From Pseudomonadota bacterium (lineage in GTDB: Bacteria > Pseudomonadota > Gammaproteobacteria > Burkholderiales > Burkholderiaceae_E), in the NCBI GenBank assembly GCA_023389055.1, contig JAEWFA010000054.1, positions 1 to 10,463 on the forward strand: DNA of 10,463 nucleotides, written 5' to 3'. Below, in pieces: positions 1 through 10,463 of this stretch. The notes beneath the pieces were generated by a model. That model was not told the origin of the DNA. It worked only from the letters and a program-made list of their open reading frames with translations, and made no database searches. Both the position numbers and the translations under genes were made by a program. Positions within the stretch are counted from its first letter, which is position 1. Each line of letters opens with the position of its first letter.

Positions 1-1319
1 GTGCCGCCCTGGCCCGTGCCGCCGGTGCCGCCGTTCGGCGAGAAGGTGCCGCCGCTGGCCGTGCCGCCGCTGCCGCCCGAGCCACCCGCGCCGCCGTTGC
101 CGCCCGAGCCACCGGAGCCGCCGGAGCCGTTGCTCGCGGTCGCTCCGCCATTGGTGGCACTGCCGTTGGTCGCGGGCGCCGCCGCACCCGCTGCGCCGCT
201 GGTGTTCGTCGCCGTCGCGGTACCGCCCGCGCCACCGGTGGACGTCGAGCCGCCGGCTCCGCCGGTGCTCGCCGTGCCGCTGGTGCTGCCGGCGCCGCCC
301 GTGCCGGCGCCGCCCGCGCCACCGGTCGATCCGATGTCGTTGTTGCGGTTTCTCCCGTCGGCCGCGGAGCTCGCATCACCGCCGTTTGCGCCGCCGCCGG
401 TCGCACCGCTGCTGCTGCTCGACCCGCCGCCGCTCGCCGTCGATCCCACCGGCCCGTTCGTCGATGCGTTGGAACGCGCGTTGCCCGCGCGGCCCGAGTT
501 CCCCGCATCGCCGGTGATCGCCGAGCCGTTCGATGCGCTGCCGTTCGACGCGCTGCCGTTCGTCGCACTGCCGCCAGTGGCGCCGACTGCGCCCATGGCC
601 CCCGGACCGCCGGCCGCGCCGTTGCTCGTGCCGGTCCCGGTCGACGTCGAATTGCCCGCGTTGCCGCCGAGCCCGCCCTGCGCGCGTGCGTTCCCGCCGT
701 CGCCGCCGTTGGCACCGTTCGCGTTGCCGGTGTCGCCGCCGCGCCCGCCGTCTCCGGCGCTCGCGCCCCAGTTCGTCGAACTGCCGTTCGACGCCGCGCC
801 GGCGCTCGCGCTGCCGTTCGTCGCGCTGCCGTTGTTGGCGTTGCCGCCGTTGCCGCCGTCGCCGCCCGCGCCGCCCGACCCGCCGTTGCCGATGCCACCG
901 GTTCCGCCGAAGCCGTCACCGGCGCGGCCGCCGTTGGCGTTTCCGCTGTTGGTGGCCATGTTGCCGAGCCCGGAGATCGTGTTGCCGCTGACCGTGGCGC
1001 TCAGGTTCGCAGTGGCGACGATGCTCGTGTTCCACGTCTGCGTCGTGTTCGTGCTGGTCGACGTGTTGTAGGAATCCAGCCAGCGCTGCCGCGTGCTCGA
1101 GTCGGAGTTGTTCGAGTCGTTCGTGCTGTTGTCGTTCACCAGCGACGCGCTCGAATTTTCATTGGCCTGAGGCGCTCCGTCTCCGCCCTGCGTCGACGTT
1201 GCAGTGGCCGTCTGCGTGTTGCTTCCGTTCGGATCGGCCGAGTTGTTGGTCGGGTTCGCAAAAACCGAACCGCTGGCAAATGCCAGTGCCATGGCACTGG
1301 CGAGAAGCGTCATTCTCAT
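1..1319 (-). CDS. Secreted Gly/Asn/Ser-rich low-complexity protein (3' end outside window)
   Basis: The minus-strand frame from ATG 1319-1317 stays open to the window edge, giving 439 codons without a stop, so the C-terminus is not visible. Residues 1-21 form a signal peptide (MRMT, then a hydrophobic stretch, with V-F-A before N22), so export is expected. Residues 22-125 are rich in Asn, Ser and Thr with a few aromatics (W80, Y84, W96). From about residue 129 onward the protein is built of GGX-type runs, for example 130-160 and 398-439, interspersed with NGSA(S/T) blocks. I see no cysteine. A strong Shine-Dalgarno, AGGAGAG at 1331-1325, lies 5 nt before the ATG and fixes the start. Seen: signal peptide and repeats. 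Inferred: an extracellular, matrix or surface structural protein. No family is recognised; resemblance to mycobacterial PE_PGRS or glycine-rich adhesins is compositional only. The opposite strand reads as an artificial Pro-rich ORF. Confidence 0.78.
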   Translation of the reverse strand, partial: MRMTLLASAMALAFASGSVFANPTNNSADPNGSNTQTATATSTQGGDGAPQANENSSASLVNDNSTNDSNNSDSSTRQRWLDSYNTSTSTNTTQTWNTSIVATANLSATVSGNTISGLGNMATNSGNANGGRAGDGFGGTGGIGNGGSGGAGGDGGNGGNANNGSATNGSASAGAASNGSSTNWGASAGDGGRGGDTGNANGANGGDGGNARAQGGLGGNAGNSTSTGTGTSNGAAGGPGAMGAVGATGGSATNGSASNGSASNGSAITGDAGNSGRAGNARSNASTNGPVGSTASGGGSSSSSGATGGGANGGDASSAADGRNRNNDIGSTGGAGGAGTGGAGSTSGTASTGGAGGSTSTGGAGGTATATNTSGAAGAAAPATNGSATNGGATASNGSGGSGGSGGNGGAGGSGGSGGTASGGTFSPNGGTGGTGQGG

Positions 1320-1369
1320 TCGAGCTCTCCTGATGTCTGTTGTGACGCGGCACCCGGTGAGGAACGCAT
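1316..1369 (-). CDS. Candidate 17-residue leader ORF upstream of the Gly-rich gene
   Basis: The minus-strand ATG at 1369-1367 is preceded by GGAGGA (1380-1375) with 5-nt spacing, close to an ideal ribosome binding site. The ORF reads MRSSPGAASQQTSGELE and ends in TGA at 1318-1316. That stop overlaps the ATG of the Gly-rich protein (1319-1317) as ATGA, the usual layout for translational coupling. If the sigma-54 promoter match is real, its start site near 1384 would put this Shine-Dalgarno almost at the mRNA 5' end. Function is unknown. It has no run of a single amino acid suggesting an attenuator peptide and no membrane segment. It could be a coupling leader or a chance ORF. Confidence 0.42.
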   Translation of the reverse strand: MRSSPGAASQQTSGELE

Positions 1370-1395
1370 GTACGTCCTCCCCCCATACGGCGGAC

Positions 1396-1409
1396 GCAAG
1401 GACTGTGCC
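1396..1409 (-). promoter_or_regulatory. Sigma-54 (-24/-12) promoter match for the Gly-rich gene
   Basis: The minus strand reads GGCACAGTCCTTGC. The GG and GC elements are 12 bp apart, as required, matching the TGGCACG-N4-TTGCW consensus except for the base before GG and the base after GGCAC. The predicted start site is near 1384, giving a leader of about 65 nt to the ATG at 1319. No convincing -35/-10 pair was seen in the same interval. The nearby IHF match and upstream palindrome strengthen the assignment, because sigma-54 promoters need a remote activator. Confidence 0.6.
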
Positions 1410-1425
1410 GACGCGGGCGGCGATG

Positions 1426-1438
1426 CAAACCCTTGATT
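1426..1438 (-). promoter_or_regulatory. IHF-binding consensus between palindrome and -24/-12 element
   Basis: The minus strand reads AATCAAGGGTTTG, matching every specified position of the IHF consensus WATCAANNNNTTR. Its centre is about 48 bp upstream of the predicted start site. It lies between the -24 element and the palindrome at 1475-1492, where IHF commonly bends DNA to bring a sigma-54 activator to the promoter. The AT-richer base composition is unusual in this very GC-rich window. Binding is inferred from the match and position. Confidence 0.52.
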
Positions 1439-1474
1439 TGCGAGGCGGACGCATACGCGACGCGCCGCCGGGAC

Positions 1475-1492
1475 TGTTTCAGAGGTGAAACA
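1475..1492. promoter_or_regulatory. Perfect palindrome, candidate activator (UAS) site
   Basis: TGTTTCA-GAGG-TGAAACA is an exact inverted repeat with 7-bp arms and a 4-bp spacer. It is centred about 100 bp upstream of the predicted sigma-54 start site, a typical position for a dimeric enhancer-binding protein. I do not recognise it as the site of a particular regulator. It also lies about 130 bp upstream of the GST start, so a role for that gene cannot be excluded. Being AT-rich in GC-rich DNA makes chance occurrence less likely. Confidence 0.5.
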
Positions 1493-1556
1493 TGGGTCTT
1501 GCGTGATACAGCGTCGACAGCTCTGCCGCGACCTTCGGGCGCCGGCTTCGCCCCCG

Positions 1557-1562
1557 TATACT
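1557..1562 (+). promoter_or_regulatory. Possible -10 element for the GST gene
   Basis: TATACT matches the sigma-70 -10 consensus at five of six positions and would give a start site near 1569, about 46 nt before the GST ATG. The hexamer 17 bp upstream (TTCGGG, 1534-1539) is a poor -35, so this is a weak call. Confidence 0.35.
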
Positions 1563-1614
1563 CGGCGGGCGACGCCGGGTACTTCCGTGCGTCGTTCCCG
1601 TTTTCGGAGACTTC

Positions 1615-2271
1615 ATGATCGAACTGCATTACGGGCCGGGCGCCTGCTCTTTCGTTCCGCACGCCGGGCTCGAGGTCATCAAGGCGGCCACCGGCCACGA
1701 CTTCGTCGCGCACATGGTCAAGCTGCACAAGGGCGAGCAGCGCACGCCGGAGTACCTGGCGTTGAATCCGAACGGCCAGGTGCCGACGCTGATCGTCGAC
1801 GGCGAGCCGCTGACGCAGATCGTCGCGATCGGCGACTACCTCGACCGCCGCTTTCCGCAGGCGGGGTTGCTGCCCAGCGAAACGTGGGCGCGTGCGAAGG
1901 CGATGTCGCGCTTCGCCTGGATGAACAACACGGTCCACCCCACGTTCACGCACGTGTTCATGCCGGAGCGGTTCACCGACGACGAGTCGGCGCAGGCGGC
2001 GATCAAGGCGTACGCGATCGGGCAGTACCGCAAGTACCTCGAGCGGATCCAGCAATGGACCGTCGAGATGGGCGACGGCTTCCTGCTCGGCGAGCGGCTG
2101 TCGTTCCTCGACATCTACTCGCTCACCCTGCTGCGCTGGGGCGGCTTTGCCGGCATCGACCCCGAGTCGCTGCCCCGGCTCTGGGCGCACGTGCAGCGCG
2201 TGGCGCAGCAGCCGCCGGTGGCGGCAGCGATCGAGCGCGAGCGGCTGAAGCTGAACGTCTACCGGGGCTGA
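1615..2271 (+). CDS. Glutathione S-transferase family protein (beta-class-like)
   Basis: The product is 218 residues, the usual GST length. The N-terminal thioredoxin-like domain (about 1-80) has Y6-G-P-G-A-C11-S12, matching the beta-class motif in which the cysteine is catalytic. It also has N51-P-N-G-Q-V-P57 with the cis-proline that contacts the glutathione backbone, and LTQIVAIGDYL (66-76). The helical C-terminal domain has the S163-x-x-D166 N-capping box in GERLSFLDIY. Such enzymes conjugate or transfer glutathione in the cytoplasm; the substrate cannot be told. One oddity is that the Glu-Ser pair that normally holds the gamma-glutamyl group is Q68-I69. The start is supported by GGAGA at 1606-1610. 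The gene is monocistronic, diverges from the Gly-rich gene and converges on the UvrA fusion with a 10-bp gap. Confidence 0.93.
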   Translation: MIELHYGPGACSFVPHAGLEVIKAATGHDFVAHMVKLHKGEQRTPEYLALNPNGQVPTLIVDGEPLTQIVAIGDYLDRRFPQAGLLPSETWARAKAMSRFAWMNNTVHPTFTHVFMPERFTDDESAQAAIKAYAIGQYRKYLERIQQWTVEMGDGFLLGERLSFLDIYSLTLLRWGGFAGIDPESLPRLWAHVQRVAQQPPVAAAIERERLKLNVYRG

Positions 2272-2276
2272 CCCGG
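2262..2276. other. Small hairpin across the GST stop codon
   Basis: CCGGG-GCTGA-CCCGG can form a 5-bp stem between the convergent GST and UvrA-fusion genes. No T-run follows on either strand, so it is not a convincing intrinsic terminator. It is noted because it is the only stem candidate at this convergent junction. Confidence 0.25.
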
Positions 2277-2281
2277 CCGGT

Positions 2282-8185
<5,904 letters not shown>

Positions 8186-8225
8186 CGGGGGCGGGCAGCA
8201 AGGGGGAGGCGTCGAGTCTATCAGC

Positions 8226-8241
8226 GGCGCCGTTTGGCGCC
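8226..8241. repeat. Inverted repeat in the UvrA-fusion/TM2 divergent spacer
   Basis: GGCGCC-GTTT-GGCGCC has 6-bp arms that are themselves palindromic, so it is both a direct and an inverted repeat. It sits in the 84-bp spacer between the divergent starts at 8185 and 8270 and overlaps the possible -35 of the TM2 gene. A role as operator is possible. GC-rich hexamers recur by chance in this DNA. Confidence 0.35.
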
Positions 8242-8262
8242 CGCCGCGTCATCGTCGACAAT
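8234..8262 (+). promoter_or_regulatory. Possible promoter giving a leaderless TM2 transcript
   Basis: TTGGCG (8234-8239) and GACAAT (8257-8262) are separated by 17 bp, each matching four of six sigma-70 consensus bases. The predicted start site is at about 8268-8270, coinciding with the GTG start codon at 8270. No Shine-Dalgarno precedes that codon, which fits a leaderless mRNA. Confidence 0.38.
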
Positions 8263-8269
8263 CGCGCCC

Positions 8270-8683
8270 GTGACCGCTCCCGCCCGCTTCCGCTCGCGCC
8301 TCGTCGCCGGCCTGCTTGCGTTGTTCGTCGGCTTCTCCGGCGCGCATCGCGCGTACCTCGGCGCGCGCTGGTGGGCGATCTACCCGCTGATCGCGATGCC
8401 CGCGATAGGCCTCGCGCTGCGCGCCGAGCCCTGGTATCGGCACCCCGGCTTCTTCGTCGCCAGTCTTGTCGTCGTCGTCGCGATGATCGAGGCCATCGTC
8501 TTCAGCCTGGCGAGCGACGAACGCTGGGACGCGCGTTACAACGCGGGGGTCGCTCGACATTCGCGGGGCGGTTGGTCGAACGTGTTCGTCGCCATCGCCG
8601 CGCTGCTGATCGGCACCGTGCTGCTGCTGTCGGTGCTGGCGATCGCGCTGGAGAACGTGTTCCGTCCGGGCACTACGCCTTGA
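8270..8683 (+). CDS. TM2-domain membrane protein
   Basis: A 137-residue integral membrane protein. The N-terminal TM2 domain comprises a first helix at about 11-23, the conserved G24-A-H-R-A-Y-L-G31 turn, and a second helix at about 35-50. Two further hydrophobic segments follow at about 60-80 and 104-127, with the soluble motif DERWDARYN (83-91) between them, as in TM2 proteins of betaproteobacteria as I remember them. The molecular function of this family is not established. The start is GTG 8270; no upstream in-frame ATG fits, and the first in-frame ATG (codon 43) would remove the TM2 motif. There is no Shine-Dalgarno. It diverges from the UvrA fusion and ends 35 bp before the thioesterase gene, so it may be the first gene of that operon. 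Confidence 0.88.
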   Translation: MTAPARFRSRLVAGLLALFVGFSGAHRAYLGARWWAIYPLIAMPAIGLALRAEPWYRHPGFFVASLVVVVAMIEAIVFSLASDERWDARYNAGVARHSRGGWSNVFVAIAALLIGTVLLLSVLAIALENVFRPGTTP

Positions 8684-8718
8684 TACGATGTGATCGCGTG
8701 CACGCGCCCGAGGAGCCG

Positions 8719-9291
8719 ATGAATACCGAACCGCAGCAGCGCGATCCGCAGGCCGAGGCGACGCTCGAGAAGTGGCTCGCGCGCGAGCGCGAGGTTCGCC
8801 TGCTGATGGCCGCGCCCGGGAAGATCGCGGCCGCCGAGGTCGCTGCCGGCTCCGGCCTGCAGTTCCTGCAGCGCATCGGCCGCGGCGAACTGCCTCTGCC
8901 GCCGATCATGCAGACGCTCGATTTCGTGCCGGTGGAAGCAGGGCAGGGCACGATGGCGTTCCAGGGAACGCCGAAGACCGACTACTACAACCCGATCGGC
9001 AGCGTGCACGGCGGCTACGTCGCTACGCTGCTCGATTCCGCGCTCGGCTGCGCGGTGCATACGACGCTCGAGCAGGGCTTCGGCTACACCACGCTCGAAC
9101 TGAAGGTCAGCTACGTACGGCCGCTCACCGACCGGACCGGGCCGGTGCGTGCCGAGGCCACGGTCGTCAGCGTCACGCGCCGCATCGGGATCGCGGAGGG
9201 GCGCGTCGTCGACGCGGCCGGGCGCCTCTACGCGTTGGGATCCGCCACCTGCCTGATCTTTCCGCTGCCGCAACCCGGGGAGTCCGCATGA
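8719..9291 (+). CDS. PaaI-family hotdog-fold thioesterase
   Basis: 190 residues. The hotdog domain begins at about residue 55 and carries the family signature N91-x-x-G94-x-x-H97-G98-G99 followed by L-L-D106. The later LELKVSYVRPLT block and the ending around S-A-T-C-L-I-F-P also match PaaI-type acyl-CoA thioesterases. These cytoplasmic, usually tetrameric enzymes hydrolyse acyl-CoA or aryl-acyl-CoA thioesters; the substrate here is unknown. Residues 1-50 form a charged helical extension beyond the core domain. The ATG at 8719 has GAGGAG at 8710-8715 with a rather short 3-nt spacing. An in-frame GTG at 8698 is an alternative start that would add seven residues. The stop overlaps the ridA start by ATGA (9288-9291), indicating translational coupling. 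Confidence 0.92.
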   Translation: MNTEPQQRDPQAEATLEKWLAREREVRLLMAAPGKIAAAEVAAGSGLQFLQRIGRGELPLPPIMQTLDFVPVEAGQGTMAFQGTPKTDYYNPIGSVHGGYVATLLDSALGCAVHTTLEQGFGYTTLELKVSYVRPLTDRTGPVRAEATVVSVTRRIGIAEGRVVDAAGRLYALGSATCLIFPLPQPGESA

Positions 9292-9683
9292 CCGAAAGAC
9301 AGACCGTCCGCAGCTCCGAGGCGCCGGCGGCGATCGGCCCGTACTCCCAGGCGGTTCGCGTCGGCGACGTCGTCTATCTGTCGGGCCAGATCGCCCTCGA
9401 TCCGGCGAGCGGCACGCTCGTGGAGGGCGGAATCGAAGCGCAGATCGAGCAGGCGTTCCGCAACCTGCGCGCAGTCGCCGCCGCTGCCGGTGGATCGCTC
9501 GCACACTGCGTGAAGCTCACGCTGTTCCTCACCGACCTCGCACACTTCGCGAAGGTGAACGAAGCGATGCAGAACTGGTTCGAGGCGCCGTATCCGGCGC
9601 GCTCCACCATCGGCGTCGCCAGCCTGCCGCGCGGCGCGCTGTTCGAGGTCGATGCGGTAATGGTTCTCGGGGTGATCGCCTAG
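9288..9683 (+). CDS. ridA: RidA family 2-iminobutanoate/2-iminopropanoate deaminase
   Basis: 131 residues, the normal length of RidA (YjgF/YER057c/UK114). Family marks are A15-I-G-P-Y-S-Q at the N-terminus, the V-Y-L-S-G-Q strand (29-34), and the C-terminal P-A-R105-S-T ... E120 region, with Arg105 at the position that binds the substrate carboxylate in deaminase-active members. RidA trimers hydrolyse reactive enamine/imine intermediates such as 2-aminoacrylate, formed by PLP enzymes, to keto acids and ammonia in the cytosol. Arg105 supports the active deaminase subgroup. GGGGAG at 9277-9282, 5 nt before ATG 9288, supports the start. The gene overlaps the thioesterase gene by 4 nt, and its TAG is 3 bp before the recG start. 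Confidence 0.95.
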   Translation: MTERQTVRSSEAPAAIGPYSQAVRVGDVVYLSGQIALDPASGTLVEGGIEAQIEQAFRNLRAVAAAAGGSLAHCVKLTLFLTDLAHFAKVNEAMQNWFEAPYPARSTIGVASLPRGALFEVDAVMVLGVIA

Positions 9684-9686
9684 CCC

Positions 9687-10463
9687 GTGGCGACGGCTTC
9701 GCGCAGGAAACGAGCGGCCGCCGGACTCGACGGCGACGCCGCTCGCTTCGCGCGGCTCGGCTTGCGCGTCGCCTCCGATTTCGTGCTGCACCTGCCGATC
9801 CGCTACGAGGATCGGACCCGGATCGTGCCGATTGCCGCCGCGCGCGACGGCCGGCCCGTGCAGGTGGAAGGAATCGTCGTTCGGAGCGAGATCGTGACCC
9901 GTCCGCGTCGCACGCTTCGCGTCGAGTTGCACGACGCGAGCGGCTCGCTTTCGCTGCGTTTCTTCCACTTCTACGGCTCGCAGGCAAAGCAGTTCGCCGT
10001 GGGCCGGCGCGTACGTGCCTTCGGCGAGGCGCGGGCGGGACTGTTCGGCGCAGAAATGGTCCACCCGCAGTGCCACGTCGTGCACGGCGACGAGCCGCTG
10101 CCCGAGGCGATGACGCCGGTCTACCCGACCGTATCCGGCCTGGGGCAGGCGCGACTTCGCAAGGCCGTCGAGCGTGCGCTCGATGCGCTCGACTGGGACG
10201 AAACGGTGCCGGGCGACGTCGTCGCGAGGCTCGGGCTGCCGCCGGTTGCCGAGGCGCTGCGCGCAATCCATCGGCCGGACCCCGGTGCGAGCCTCGAGAG
10301 GTTGGCCGATCGCAGCGCGCCGGCATGGCGACGCGTGATCTTCGACGAATTGCTCGCGCAGCAGCTTTCGCTCGCTCGCGCGCGACGCGCGCGCTCGCGG
10401 CAGCGGGCGCCGCGCCTGGCCGACGGCGCGCTCGCGGCGCGCCTGCTCGCCTCGATGCCGTTC
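9687..10463 (+). CDS. recG: ATP-dependent DNA helicase RecG, N-terminal part (runs off the window)
   Basis: 259 codons are open to the right edge. RecG is a monomeric branched-DNA helicase that remodels stalled forks and Holliday junctions. The visible part is the N-terminal wedge region: L-H-L-P-I-R-Y-E-D (34-42), an OB-like strand set with F-F-H-F-Y (92-96), E-M-V-H-P (123-127), V-Y-P-T-V-S-G-L (145-152), then the helical linker with R-R-V-I-F-D-E-L-L-A-Q-Q-L (215-227). The Walker A and helicase domains of a full RecG (about 690 residues) lie beyond the window. The start is GTG 9687, with a GGGGTGA stretch at 9669-9675 as a somewhat distant Shine-Dalgarno and only 3 bp after the ridA stop. 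Adjacency of ridA and recG is common in betaproteobacteria, as I recall. Confidence 0.95.
   Translation, partial: MATASRRKRAAAGLDGDAARFARLGLRVASDFVLHLPIRYEDRTRIVPIAAARDGRPVQVEGIVVRSEIVTRPRRTLRVELHDASGSLSLRFFHFYGSQAKQFAVGRRVRAFGEARAGLFGAEMVHPQCHVVHGDEPLPEAMTPVYPTVSGLGQARLRKAVERALDALDWDETVPGDVVARLGLPPVAEALRAIHRPDPGASLERLADRSAPAWRRVIFDELLAQQLSLARARRARSRQRAPRLADGALAARLLASMPF

Noticed and set aside
1..1000. CRISPR-like or tandem DNA repeat array at the left edge
   Set aside because: The short repeats keep codon register and encode GGX/NGSA units; there are no uniform repeats with unique spacers.
1..1071. Plus-strand 356-residue Pro-rich open frame
   Set aside because: It is the antisense shadow of the Gly-rich gene: GGC/GGX codons read as GCC/CCG on the other strand. 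It has no Shine-Dalgarno or signal peptide and opens at the window edge, while the minus frame has a signal peptide and a strong ribosome binding site.
1..1319. Homology of the Gly-rich protein to PE_PGRS or collagen-like proteins
   Set aside because: There is no PE domain, the protein starts with an ordinary signal peptide, and the repeat is GGX/NGSA rather than regular Gly-X-Y with prolines. The similarity is compositional.
8186..8270. LexA (SOS) box upstream of the UvrA fusion
   Set aside because: I looked for a CTG-N10-CAG or CTGT-N8-ACAG dyad in the spacer and found none, so SOS control is not supported by the sequence.

Overview
The window is about 10.5 kb of very GC-rich bacterial DNA with densely packed genes. 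A double-length UvrA paralogue, a TM2 protein of the kind with a trailing D-E-R-W-D-A-R motif, and the order PaaI-type thioesterase - ridA - recG all suggest a betaproteobacterium, most likely Burkholderiales. This assignment comes from protein resemblance only; no rRNA or other marker is present.

Layout, left to right. (1) Positions 1-1319, minus strand: the first 439 codons of a secreted, cysteine-free, Gly/Asn/Ser/Ala-rich low-complexity protein. Its 3' end lies beyond the left edge. (2) Positions 1320-1614: a divergent regulatory region. Reading toward the Gly-rich gene it holds a perfect 7-bp-arm palindrome, a perfect IHF consensus, a -24/-12 (sigma-54) promoter match, and a 17-codon leader ORF with a strong Shine-Dalgarno whose stop overlaps the Gly-rich start codon. 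This is the most notable and least expected part of the window. (3) Positions 1615-2271, plus strand: a beta-class-like glutathione S-transferase. (4) Positions 2282-8185, minus strand: one 1967-residue ORF encoding two complete UvrA-like modules in tandem, with four intact ABC ATPase sites and four zinc clusters. It converges on the GST gene with a 10-bp gap. (5) Positions 8186-8269: a short divergent spacer. (6) Positions 8270-10463, plus strand: a TM2-domain membrane protein, a PaaI-family hotdog thioesterase, ridA, and the first 259 codons of recG. The last three are overlapping or nearly abutting and look like one operon.

Functional picture. Two DNA-maintenance genes (the UvrA fusion and recG) flank small metabolic housekeeping genes (thioesterase, RidA deaminase). 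The left edge looks like a separately regulated cell-surface or matrix protein, probably switched on by a sigma-54 enhancer-binding activator. No rRNA, tRNA, CRISPR array, insertion sequence or phage gene was seen.
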